From Desulfuromonadales bacterium (GTDB lineage Bacteria; Desulfobacterota; Desulfuromonadia; Desulfuromonadales; Geopsychrobacteraceae): DNA of 64,000 nt. Positions 9,103-18,247 of the stretch are shown here, piece by piece. The notes beneath the pieces were generated by a model. It worked only from the letters and a program-made list of their open reading frames with translations. It did no database searches and had not been told where the DNA came from. Within the stretch, counting starts at the first letter, position 1. Each line of letters begins with the position of its first letter. The translations under genes and the position numbers were made by a program. The stretch lies in contig JAFGEL010000072.1 of assembly GCA_016931615.1 (NCBI GenBank), positions 1 through 64,000 of the forward strand. The letters run 5' to 3'.

Positions 9103-11691
9103 TCAGGCCAAAGCCTGGGGAGCCGACTGCTTTTTCCGCCGCCGCGATTGCAGAAAGTAAATAAACCCGTAGAGGGCAATGGTCGGAATAAACATCAGCT
9201 CTTTCGGCGGTCGCGGCAAGGTCACCTGCAGGTTGAGGATCTCCTGATCAAAGTCAACTCCGGCTTTTTCCGCCGGGCTGGCAAAAACAACGTTGTCAAT
9301 AAAGATCCGCCCGTCCTCATCGCGGGTTTCAAAGCCGATTGCGTCCAGGCGCTCTCGCGGCGTCGCTTCAGCACCGATGTTAAACATGATGGTCTTGGTG
9401 AACTCTTTGCCTTTCAGGGTTTCACCTTTCAACTCCAGGCGCAACGGCGAACCGGGGTCCATCTGGCCGACATATTCCTCCAGCTGATTCGGCGGTTCCT
9501 CGGTCAGCGGCGGGAAGATGCGGTCCCAGACCAGACCGGGACGGAACAGCATCAGCGCCACCAGCAGTAAAGCCGCCGTCTCCCAGATGCGCGACTTGAC
9601 CAGGAAATACCCCTGAGTCCCCGCCGCAAAAGCCAGCATCGCCAGGATCGCGGCGACAATCGTCACCACCAGGTGATACCAGTGGTCGATCCCGATCATC
9701 AGCAGCTGGGTGTTGAAGATGAACATGAAGGGCAGCACCGCGGTCCGAATATCGTAGGTAAAACCCTGAATACCGGTTTTGATCGGATCCCCCCCCGAGA
9801 TCCCGGCGGCGGCAAAGGCCGCCAGCCCGACCGGGGGCGTGTCATCCGCGAGAATACCGAAATAGAAAACAAACAAGTGCACGGCGATCAGCGGCACGAT
9901 CAGGCCGTTACGCGCTCCCAGGTCGACGATAACCGGGGCCATCAGGGTCGAGACGACGATGTAGTTGGCCGTGGTCGGCAGCCCCATCCCGAGCAGCAGA
10001 CTGATGATTGCGGTAAAGAGCAGAATCAGCATCAGGTTGCCGCCGGAGATAAACTCGACGAACTCGGTCATGACCAGGCCGATTCCGGTCAGGGTCACGG
10101 TCCCGACAACGATTCCCGCCGCCGAAGTCGCAACCCCGATGCCGATCATGTTACGGGCCCCGGAGACCATCCCGTTGATCAGGTCGTTAAAGCCGGTTTT
10201 GAAAGCGAAGGCATCACCGCTGGCCTTGCGGTAGAAGCCCTTGATCGGACGCTGGGTCAGAAGAATGAAGATCATCATCACTGTGGCCCAGTAGGCGGAC
10301 AGGCCGGGCGAGAGACGCTCAACGGTCAGACACCACATCAGCACCACCACCGGCAGCAGGTAATAGAGACCCGCCTGCAGGGTCGGTCCGAGGGGCGGCA
10401 GTTCATTGATCTCCTTGCTGTCATCGAGTTCCGGGACCTTACAGGCCACCCACAGCAGCAGCAGATAGGCTGCCGCCAGCAGCACGCAGACGATATACAG
10501 GGTTGATTTGCCGGCCACACCTTTGATCCAGCCCAGACCGTAATAGGTCACCCCGCCGATGATGATCAGCGACAGGATGGTGAAAACAAAGGAGATGAGG
10601 CGCTGACTCAGGGTCTTGGTGACTTTTTTCTCCATCCCTTCGAGGCCGAGTTTGCAGGCTTCGAGATGGACGATGTAAACCAGGGCGATGTAGGAAATGA
10701 TCGCCGGCAGAAAGGCGTGTTTGATGACTTCGATATAGGAGATCCCGACATATTCCACCATCAGGAAGGCGGCAGCCCCCATGACCGGAGGCATCAGCTG
10801 ACCGTTGGTCGAACAGGCGACCTCGACGGCACCGGCTTTTTCGGCTTTGAAACCGACCCGTTTCATCAACGGGATGGTAAAGGTTCCGGTGGTCACGACG
10901 TTGGCAATTGAAGATCCGGAGACCAGGCCGGTCAAACCGGAGGAGACAACCGCCGCTTTGGCCGGTCCCCCCTTGAGATGCCCGAGTCCGGCAAAGGCGC
11001 TGCGAATGAAATAGTTGCCCGCACCGGCAGCTTCAAGCATGGCGCCGAACAGCACGAACATGAACACCATGCTGGTTGAAACCCCGAGAGCGACCCCGAA
11101 GACCCCCTCGGTTCCCAGCCAGTAGTGGGACATCCCCTTGGCCAGGCTGGCGCCCTTGTGCGAAATGACATCGGGCATGTACTGCCCGCCGAAAGTATAA
11201 AGAATAAAAATTGAGGCCACGATCATCAGCGGTGGACCCAAAGCCCGGCGGGTCGCTTCAAGCAGCAGGATCAGACCGACGACCGCAACAATCAGGTCCA
11301 ATTGGGTCGGTGCCCCGGGTCGATCGGCGAGAGCGTCGTAAAAGATATACAGATACGCGGAACAGAACGCACCGATCAGACCGATAATCCAGTCCTGAAT
11401 TGGAATATAGGAGGTCGGAGATTTTTTAAAAGTGGGGAATGCCGTGTAAGACAAAAATATCGCAAAAGCCAGGTGAATGACCCGCGCTTCGGTGTCATTA
11501 AGGACAAAGAAATTTAAAATGAACGGTAACGGCGAAGCATACCAGAGCTGGAACAGCGTCCAGATCAGTGGAACCAGAAAAAGAACCTTTTTGGGGAACG
11601 CCCCGGTCGGATTCCGCGCTCCGGACTCGGATTCGACAATATCCTCAGGACGTTGCTCGACGGTCGTCACTTTTACATTCTCATTGTCCAT
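9103..11691 (-). CDS. TRAP transporter permease, fused 4TM/12TM with DUF3394-type C-terminus
   Basis: 862 aa multi-TM; TRAP fusion motifs (GGPAKAAVVSSGLTGLVSGSSIANVVTTGTFTIPLMKRVGF; LLGMGLPTTANYIVVSTLMAPV). Confidence 0.95.
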   Translation of the reverse strand: MDNENVKVTTVEQRPEDIVESESGARNPTGAFPKKVLFLVPLIWTLFQLWYASPLPFILNFFVLNDTEARVIHLAFAIFLSYTAFPTFKKSPTSYIPIQDWIIGLIGAFCSAYLYIFYDALADRPGAPTQLDLIVAVVGLILLLEATRRALGPPLMIVASIFILYTFGGQYMPDVISHKGASLAKGMSHYWLGTEGVFGVALGVSTSMVFMFVLFGAMLEAAGAGNYFIRSAFAGLGHLKGGPAKAAVVSSGLTGLVSGSSIANVVTTGTFTIPLMKRVGFKAEKAGAVEVACSTNGQLMPPVMGAAAFLMVEYVGISYIEVIKHAFLPAIISYIALVYIVHLEACKLGLEGMEKKVTKTLSQRLISFVFTILSLIIIGGVTYYGLGWIKGVAGKSTLYIVCVLLAAAYLLLLWVACKVPELDDSKEINELPPLGPTLQAGLYYLLPVVVLMWCLTVERLSPGLSAYWATVMMIFILLTQRPIKGFYRKASGDAFAFKTGFNDLINGMVSGARNMIGIGVATSAAGIVVGTVTLTGIGLVMTEFVEFISGGNLMLILLFTAIISLLLGMGLPTTANYIVVSTLMAPVIVDLGARNGLIVPLIAVHLFVFYFGILADDTPPVGLAAFAAAGISGGDPIKTGIQGFTYDIRTAVLPFMFIFNTQLLMIGIDHWYHLVVTIVAAILAMLAFAAGTQGYFLVKSRIWETAALLLVALMLFRPGLVWDRIFPPLTEEPPNQLEEYVGQMDPGSPLRLELKGETLKGKEFTKTIMFNIGAEATPRERLDAIGFETRDEDGRIFIDNVVFASPAEKAGVDFDQEILNLQVTLPRPPKELMFIPTIALYGFIYFLQSRRRKKQSAPQALA

Positions 11692-11778
11692 AACAATCCC
11701 TCTGTGAATGAAGGCAAACTGACAGGTTGATTTCTTGAAGTGAGGACTGAGTATAACAGTAATGGCAGTCCATCATTA

Positions 11779-11814
11779 AAAAAAATGCACCGCTTGTGCG
11801 GCGGTGCATTTTTT
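11779..11814 (-). terminator. Hairpin/terminator between TAXI SBP and TRAP permease genes
   Basis: AAAAATGCACCGC-TTGTGCG-GCGGTGCATTTTT; T-tracts on both strands. Confidence 0.8.
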
Positions 11815-11830
11815 CTTTATCTCAACATTC

Positions 11831-12802
11831 TTACATCAGGCCGGCTTCTTTGTAGTACTTGATGGCGCCATCATGCAGGGGAGCCGAGAGACCGTCCTTG
11901 ATCATTTCTTCTTTTTTCAGGTTGGCGAAAGCCGGGTGAAGCTTTTTGAAATCATCAAAGTTTTCAAAAACCGCCTTGACGACATTGTAGATCACGTCTT
12001 CCGGAACTGTGGCCGAAGATACGAAGGTTGCGCCGACACCGAAGGTTTTGGTGTCTTCATCAGTTCCACGGTACATTCCACCCGGGATAGTTGCTGTCCG
12101 GTAGTAGGAATTGTCTTTGATGAGTTTATCGATTTTAGGACCGGAAACATTGACCAGAACCGAATCACAGGAGGTGGTGGCTTCTTTGATCGAACCGCTG
12201 GGATGGCCAACGACGAAAACCATGGCGTCAACTTTATTGTCGCACAGGGCTGCTGCCTGCTCGGCGGATTTCAGCTCGGAAGCCAGTTTGAAATCATCAT
12301 TGGTCCAGCCGTAGGCGTTCATGACGACTTCCATGGTGCCACGCTGTCCGGAACCCGGGTTACCGATATTGACGCGCTTGCCTTTGAGATCTTCAAAATT
12401 CTTGATTCCGGCATCTTTACGGGCAACAACTGTGAAGGGCTCGGGGTGAACGGAGAAAACCGCACGCAGGTCTTTGTTCGGGCCCTGATCGGCAAACTTG
12501 CTGGTACCATGATAGGCATGATATTGCCAGTCGGACTGGGCAACACCCATATCCAGCTCACCGGCCGCGATGGTATTAAGGTTGTAAACCGAACCGCCGG
12601 TACTTTCGACTGAGCAACGGATGCCATGCTCTTTACGGGTTTTATTAACCAGGCGGCAGATCGCCCCACCTGTCGGATAATAGACCCCGGTGACGCCGCC
12701 GGTCCCGATGGTGACAAAGCGATTTTCAGCTTCAGCCTGAGTCACCGGAACAAAACTCACAGCAACAGCAAGAGCCAACAGGTACATAAACATCTTTTTC
12801 AT
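11831..12802 (-). CDS. TAXI family TRAP transporter solute-binding protein
   Basis: Signal peptide [75 protein letters not shown]. Confidence 0.95.
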   Translation of the reverse strand: MKKMFMYLLALAVAVSFVPVTQAEAENRFVTIGTGGVTGVYYPTGGAICRLVNKTRKEHGIRCSVESTGGSVYNLNTIAAGELDMGVAQSDWQYHAYHGTSKFADQGPNKDLRAVFSVHPEPFTVVARKDAGIKNFEDLKGKRVNIGNPGSGQRGTMEVVMNAYGWTNDDFKLASELKSAEQAAALCDNKVDAMVFVVGHPSGSIKEATTSCDSVLVNVSGPKIDKLIKDNSYYRTATIPGGMYRGTDEDTKTFGVGATFVSSATVPEDVIYNVVKAVFENFDDFKKLHPAFANLKKEEMIKDGLSAPLHDGAIKYYKEAGLM

Positions 12803-12895
12803 TCTGTACTCCTCCTCAAGAAAGAATAGTTGTTGAGCCCACAGCAATGCGGGCCGGTTTAAAGCCACGTACAGCTTAGCGTAGATTTTACATTA

Positions 12896-12912
12896 AGCAA
12901 GGAAAGTACCAA
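12896..12912 (-). promoter_or_regulatory. Candidate sigma54 (-24/-12) promoter for TAXI SBP/TRAP genes
   Basis: Minus strand TTGGTACTTTCCTTGCT, close to the TGGCAC-N5-TTGCW consensus; about 95 nt upstream of the SBP start; adjacent divergent gene is a GAFTGA-containing sigma54 activator. Confidence 0.7.
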
Positions 12913-12940
12913 GGTTTCATCGACCGGCTAACCGACTGTT

Positions 12941-13093
12941 TTTATAATACTGTTATAAAGAAAAGGCAGGAAGAGACTCCTGCTAAAGGCTATAACCAAA
13001 CAAATGAACAGCTCATTAGCCTGAGAAATTATTTAAGGATTTCAATATGTTATAGAAATATAACCGAATTTGTCAATATAACTAAAGTTATAT
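12941..13093. promoter_or_regulatory. Cluster of three AT-rich palindromes (candidate upstream activator sites)
   Basis: TTTATAA-TACTG-TTATAAA (12941-12959), GTTATA-GAAA-TATAAC (13049-13064), ATATAACT-AA-AGTTATAT (13076-13093). Confidence 0.55.
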
Positions 13094-13097
13094 GAGT

Positions 13098-14510
13098 TCA
13101 ACTACGCTCCTGCTTGATCCGCTTACTGAGGGCCGGTTGAGAAATCCCCAGCAGGCGTGCAGCAATACTTTGATTCCCCGCGGAACGCTGCAACGCTTCG
13201 TCCACCAGCAGGCGGTTGGCCTGTTGCAGGGTCGGCAGATCCTCCAGCGCCTGAAAAGGGTTATGAGTCTTGACTCCGGATTCCGCAACGATCGCTTCAC
13301 GGGGCCCGATGCGTTCGAGAAAGCTCTGCATCGACAGGGTCTTAGAACTATGCAGACTGACCGCATCATAAACCATGGCCTCCAGCTCCCGAATATTTCC
13401 GGGAAAGTGGTAGGTCGACAAGAGGACAGCGAGCTCTTTCGGTGGCGTCGGTTTCTTCTTGCCGAGCTTTGCGGCGGCCTGGTCGAGAAAATAATCGAGC
13501 AGCAAGGGCAGATCGTCCTTGCGCTCCCGCAGCGGGGGCAGATGAACATGGTGAGCAATCAGGCGATAGAACAGATCCCTTCTGAAACTGCCTTCAGCCA
13601 TCTTGGTTTCAAGATCGGCATGGGTCGCAACGACTATCCTGGCGCTCATCTGTTTCGCCTGATCACTTCCAAGAGGATAATATTCTCCATCCTGCAGAAG
13701 ACGGAGTAATTTGACCTGCGAGGCCGGGTTCAGATCGCCGATTTCATCAAGCAACAGGGTTCCATTTGCTGCTGTTTCGACCATCCCCTTGCGCACGTTC
13801 TCGGCACCGGTGAAAGCCCCGCGAACATGGCCAAAGAGCGTGTCAGAGAACATATTATCGTCCAACCCGGCAACATTCACCGTGACCAGAGGACCGCTTT
13901 TGCCGCTCAGGCGGTGAATCGCCCGGGCAATCAGCTCCTTGCCCACTCCGCTTTCCCCGGTGACCAGGATCGGTTGAGAACTGGGGGCGACCGCTTCGAG
14001 ATACTGAAAGCGCTTTCTCATGGCAGCATTATTGGTCACAATCGCCGAAAAAACTTCCGGAGAGTCGAGCTGATCCCCTAAAAAGCGCTGTTTGATCGCA
14101 CGGTTCTCCAGTTCAAGTTCACTCATGCGGATAGCCCGCCGCACCCCGTCAACCAGGCGTTCCTCATTAACGGTTTTGACAAAATAATCGAAAGCACCGA
14201 GACGCATGCAATTGACCGCTGTTTCAAGCTGGTTCATACCACTGAGGATAATGACGCGAATATGCGGATAATCCGTGACGATTTTTTCCAGCAGTTCCTC
14301 ACCCGAGATATGCGGCATGGTCAGGTCGAGCAGCACCAGACCGATATCATGCTCGGCCAAATAAGCCATCACGTTACGGCTGTCCTCGCACTGGTGCAGG
14401 TTGGTTACCCCCCCGGGGCCCTCCAGGGACATACTTAAACTGCGTAGCCAGGGGAGTTCATCATCAACCAGCAGGACACCAAAAGAGGGGAAAAGATATT
14501 TGTCCATCAA
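13098..14510 (-). CDS. Sigma54-dependent response regulator (REC-AAA+-Fis HTH)
   Basis: REC domain with LLDLTMP; GESGVGKELIARAIH Walker A; GAFTGA motif; C-terminal Fis-like HTH (NQSIAARLLGISQPALSKRIKQ). Confidence 0.95.
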   Translation of the reverse strand: MMDKYLFPSFGVLLVDDELPWLRSLSMSLEGPGGVTNLHQCEDSRNVMAYLAEHDIGLVLLDLTMPHISGEELLEKIVTDYPHIRVIILSGMNQLETAVNCMRLGAFDYFVKTVNEERLVDGVRRAIRMSELELENRAIKQRFLGDQLDSPEVFSAIVTNNAAMRKRFQYLEAVAPSSQPILVTGESGVGKELIARAIHRLSGKSGPLVTVNVAGLDDNMFSDTLFGHVRGAFTGAENVRKGMVETAANGTLLLDEIGDLNPASQVKLLRLLQDGEYYPLGSDQAKQMSARIVVATHADLETKMAEGSFRRDLFYRLIAHHVHLPPLRERKDDLPLLLDYFLDQAAAKLGKKKPTPPKELAVLLSTYHFPGNIRELEAMVYDAVSLHSSKTLSMQSFLERIGPREAIVAESGVKTHNPFQALEDLPTLQQANRLLVDEALQRSAGNQSIAARLLGISQPALSKRIKQERS

Positions 14511-16261
14511 GTCGACTCCTTGAACAACGGCAGAAACAAGCGGACCTGCATCCCTTCACCAGGCTGGGAAGAAAATTCCATCCGCCCGTGATGATCTTTG
14601 ACGATTCCATCCGAAACCGACAGGCCCAGACCGGTCCCCCCGGATTCACGCTTGGTGGTGAAGAAGGGATCAGTGATCCGTTCGAGAGTGTCTTCATCGA
14701 GCCCACGCCCTTCATCGGTGACTTCGAGAACGACCATATCTTCATTTTCCGCAACGTAGGTTTTCACCTTAATCGCCTGTTCCTTGGACTCAAGGGCCTG
14801 ACAGGCATTGAGAATAAGGTTGATCACTACCTGTTCAATCCGATGGCCGTTCCCTTTGAACCCGGGGAGCCCCTGCGCGTATTCAACACTGAAATGGTTC
14901 GTCGCCTTACGCAGCGCATTATCCACCAGGCGCAACGCTGAACGGATCACCTGGTTCAGATCAACCTTGTCATCGAGGCCGGAATCATTTCTTCTAGCGA
15001 AATCCTTGAGATCTTCGACGATACGTTTGATACGGTTGGAGCTTTCCAGCATCTCATCGAGCATTTTGGGAATCTCATCACGCATGCGCGTGTAATCAAA
15101 CCAGCCGAGTTTGAAATCCCCCTGCTGACGATAATGTTCTTCAAGAATCGGCTCGATGTGCTGATAGGCCTTGGTGAGTTGGGGCAAACTGAGCTGAATC
15201 AGACCATTGGGGTTGTTTATTTCATGCGCAACCCCAGAGACCAGGATCCCCAAAGAGGTCATCTTATCGGCGTGCAGGAGTTGCTTCTGACGCACCTGAA
15301 GTTCTTCGGCCGCACGCTTACGTTCGACAATTTCACGTTCCAGCTCTTCAGTCCGCAGGGCCACCTGCTTGCGCAGAGTCCGCGACCAGAGCACGAAAAC
15401 AATCAGCACCAACAGCAGGGGACCGAACACCAGCAGCCCGTACCGCACGATATTCGTCCAGGAAACCGGTTCCGGCTGCAGCACGCCCAGCCATTTTTCC
15501 CTGATGCGGCGGTATTCCCCCGACTTTTTCAGCAATGCCAGACCCTCGTTAAATTGGTCCAGCTGCCCCTGATTGCCTTTTTTGACCGCAAACCCGTAAT
15601 CCTGAGCGACCAGGGCTCGAGCGATCGGATGAATATTATCGAGCTTCAGTTCACTGATCAGGTACTCCCCGGGCAGCTTCGCGACCAGAGCGCAATCGTG
15701 CCGCCCCGCCGCGAGCAGGGTCAGGGCGTCAGCCAGGGTCTGCACCAGGAAGAGGTCAGCGGCGATCTCATTTTCAAGCATGAAATCATGCATGACACTC
15801 CCCTTCATGACAATCACTTCACGGCCGGTCAGATCTTTGGCCGTACGGATGGTTACGTTACCATTTCTGACCCAGATCGACTGGTGAACCTTGGCATGGG
15901 GAATGGAGAAATCAACCTCCTTCTGCCGCTCCTCAGTGTGCGCCATCCCCATCAGAACATCGACATCTCCTCGCTCCAACGCTTTGCGCATCTCCCCCCA
16001 GGAGCCGAGCTGAATATTGATTTCCATCCCCATGACTCGGGCGACGGCCTGACTGAGCTCAACGTTGTAGCCGGTCGGCAAACCATCCTTATCGAGATAT
16101 TCATAAGGGGGATAATTGTAATCTCCACCGATCCGCACCGGGAGATTGGGCGCACCACGCTCTTCCTCGGCGTATCCGGTCACACCGGAACAGAGCCAGA
16201 CCAGCAGCGTCAGACACACCAGGAAGATGAGAGGCTTCAGCCTGAAGTTAGAAACGTGCAT
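14507..16261 (-). CDS. Histidine kinase with periplasmic SBP_bac_3 sensor domain
   Basis: IGGDYNYPPYEYLDKDGLPTGYNVELSQAVARVMG (SBP_bac_3); VAHEINNPNGLIQLSLPQL H-box; GGTGLGLSVSDGIVKDH ATPase. Confidence 0.94.
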   Translation of the reverse strand: MHVSNFRLKPLIFLVCLTLLVWLCSGVTGYAEEERGAPNLPVRIGGDYNYPPYEYLDKDGLPTGYNVELSQAVARVMGMEINIQLGSWGEMRKALERGDVDVLMGMAHTEERQKEVDFSIPHAKVHQSIWVRNGNVTIRTAKDLTGREVIVMKGSVMHDFMLENEIAADLFLVQTLADALTLLAAGRHDCALVAKLPGEYLISELKLDNIHPIARALVAQDYGFAVKKGNQGQLDQFNEGLALLKKSGEYRRIREKWLGVLQPEPVSWTNIVRYGLLVFGPLLLVLIVFVLWSRTLRKQVALRTEELEREIVERKRAAEELQVRQKQLLHADKMTSLGILVSGVAHEINNPNGLIQLSLPQLTKAYQHIEPILEEHYRQQGDFKLGWFDYTRMRDEIPKMLDEMLESSNRIKRIVEDLKDFARRNDSGLDDKVDLNQVIRSALRLVDNALRKATNHFSVEYAQGLPGFKGNGHRIEQVVINLILNACQALESKEQAIKVKTYVAENEDMVVLEVTDEGRGLDEDTLERITDPFFTTKRESGGTGLGLSVSDGIVKDHHGRMEFSSQPGEGMQVRLFLPLFKEST

Positions 16262-17657
16262 GCCCCGGAGTCCGTGGAAAAGGAATCACGTCACGAATAT
16301 TTTCCATGCCGGTGAGGTACATCAACAGTCGCTCGAAACCAAGCCCGAACCCGGCGTGAGGACAGGTGCCCCAGCGCCTGATATCGAGATACCAGTCGAG
16401 ATCATCCTCTGCAATCCCCTGGTCTGCCATGCGCCGGCGTAAAATATCATAACGCTCTTCACGCTGGCTGCCGCCGATGATCTCCCCAACCCGGGGGACC
16501 AGCAGGTCCATGGCCGCAACAGTTTTGTCATCATCATTCATGCGCATGTAAAAAGCTTTGATCTGCTTCGGATAGTCGGTCACGAAAACCGGGCCGTTAA
16601 AGATCTGCTCGGTCAGGAAACGTTCATGCTCCGATTGCAGATCATGCCCCCACTCAACGGGGAACTCAAAATTCTGCCCGGACTTGCGCAACAGCTCGAT
16701 CGCCTCCGTATAACTGACGGTACGAAATTCCGCCCCGGCCAGGGCCTCCAGTTTATCAATAAGCCCTTTCTCGATGCGCTGATTGAAAAAATCGAGATCC
16801 TCCCGGCAGTTTTCCAGGGCATAAACCACCACGTAGCGCAAGAACTCCTCGCCCAGCCGGCAGTTGTCCTTCAGGTCGGCAAAGGCGATTTCCGGTTCGA
16901 TCATCCAGAATTCGGCGGCATGACGACTGGTATTGGAATTTTCCGCGCGGAACGTCGGCCCAAAGGTATAGATATCGGAAAAAGCCGTAGCAAACAGCTC
17001 ACCCTGCAGCTGGCCGCTGACCGTCAGACCGGTCCGCTGACCGAAAAAATCTTCTTTCCAGTCGATCTGGTCTGCGCTGCGTGGTGGGTTGAGCGGGTCA
17101 AGGGTCGTCACCCGGAACATTTCTCCCGCACCTTCACAGTCATTGGCCGTGATGATCGGGGTCTGCACATACATAAAACCCCGCTCTTGAAAAAATTTGT
17201 GCACGGCAAACGCCAGGGAGCTGCGCAAACGAAACACTGCGCCGAAAGTGTTTGAGCGTGGCCGCAGATGAGCAATGGAGCGCAGATATTCAAAACTGTG
17301 GCGCTTTTTCTGCAACGGATAATCCTCATCCGCCTGGCCGATGATTTCAACCTTTGATGCCTGCAGTTCCCAGTCCTGACCTGAGGCCGGGGATTCAACC
17401 ATCTGACCGACGACTGCAAGGCACGCCCCGGTGCCGACCTTGGTCACGGCAGCATAATTGTCCAGCTGCGGGTCTAGAACGACCTGCACCGAGGCAAAGC
17501 AGCTGCCATCATTCAGCGCGATGAAAGCCACCCCCTTGCCACGTCGAACCGAGCGGACCCAACCCTTGACACAGACATCTGTCACCGGCTCGCTCATAGC
17601 GAGAAGATTTTTAACGGACACCCTTGAACGCCTTTCCATAGATTTCAACCTTTCCAT
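16248..17657 (-). CDS. asnS: Asparaginyl-tRNA synthetase
   Basis: OB-fold N-terminus, HSFEYLRSIAHLRPRSNTFGAVFRLRSSLAFAVHKFFQERGFMYVQTPIITANDCEGAGEMF; C-terminal GFGLGFERLLMYLTGMENIRDVIPFPRTPGHARF. Confidence 0.95.
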   Translation of the reverse strand: MERLKSMERRSRVSVKNLLAMSEPVTDVCVKGWVRSVRRGKGVAFIALNDGSCFASVQVVLDPQLDNYAAVTKVGTGACLAVVGQMVESPASGQDWELQASKVEIIGQADEDYPLQKKRHSFEYLRSIAHLRPRSNTFGAVFRLRSSLAFAVHKFFQERGFMYVQTPIITANDCEGAGEMFRVTTLDPLNPPRSADQIDWKEDFFGQRTGLTVSGQLQGELFATAFSDIYTFGPTFRAENSNTSRHAAEFWMIEPEIAFADLKDNCRLGEEFLRYVVVYALENCREDLDFFNQRIEKGLIDKLEALAGAEFRTVSYTEAIELLRKSGQNFEFPVEWGHDLQSEHERFLTEQIFNGPVFVTDYPKQIKAFYMRMNDDDKTVAAMDLLVPRVGEIIGGSQREERYDILRRRMADQGIAEDDLDWYLDIRRWGTCPHAGFGLGFERLLMYLTGMENIRDVIPFPRTPGHARF

Positions 17658-17804
17658 AATTATATGAGCAATATCTTTCGACCCGGCCGATCATCAAAGC
17701 CAAAAAGATGGATCAGATTAAAGCACGTTCGGCATCAGGTTTTAAACAAAAAGGGCCATCCGTTTCAAGAATGGCCCACTCAAATAAATTTTTTTCAGCT
17801 GCTT

Positions 17805-18221
17805 TTATTCGATGAATCGCCCCCCGCGGGATTCCAGAAATATTCCGTAGCGCTTATCGACATCGACAATATGCTCCAGAACCCAGACGCGAAGAAACTT
17901 CAGCAACTCGCGTGCCAGATCTCCCGTTTCCTCCTGTGCGCGAGCCTTCATCGCTGCGACCTTCTCAATCAGCTCACCATGAACTTTCCTGTGCTCTTCC
18001 AGTCCGGGAAAACCGTATTCAGCCATCAACCGTTCTTCATGCTGAAAATGATCTACGGTGTAGGTTGTCAACATGTTCAGGATATCCTCAAGAACGTCCT
18101 CGCCGCGCTTGTCACGAACAGCTTCGTAAAGTCGGTTGATCTCCTCAACCAGACCACGATGTTCCTTATCCAGTGCAACGATTCCGGTTTCGTAAATGTC
18201 TTTCCATTCGATAACCGCCAT
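17805..18221 (-). CDS. Bacteriohemerythrin
   Basis: KEHRGLVEEINRL...DHFQHEERLM...EEHRKVHGELIEKV...EHIVDVDKRYG: hemerythrin ligand pattern. Confidence 0.95.
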   Translation of the reverse strand: MAVIEWKDIYETGIVALDKEHRGLVEEINRLYEAVRDKRGEDVLEDILNMLTTYTVDHFQHEERLMAEYGFPGLEEHRKVHGELIEKVAAMKARAQEETGDLARELLKFLRVWVLEHIVDVDKRYGIFLESRGGRFIE

Positions 18222-18247
18222 AGTTCACTCCCCGTTTTCGTTGACAA

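Noticed and set aside
9673-10506. 277-aa plus-strand ORF inside the TRAP permease region
   Set aside because: Antisense to a well-supported TRAP permease; composition (GHDQ-rich) indicates an artefact.
13092-13709. 205-aa plus-strand ORF
   Set aside because: Antisense to the sigma54 response regulator.
15134-16315. 393-aa plus-strand ORF
   Set aside because: Antisense to the SBP_bac_3 histidine kinase and overlapping asnS; no recognisable domain.
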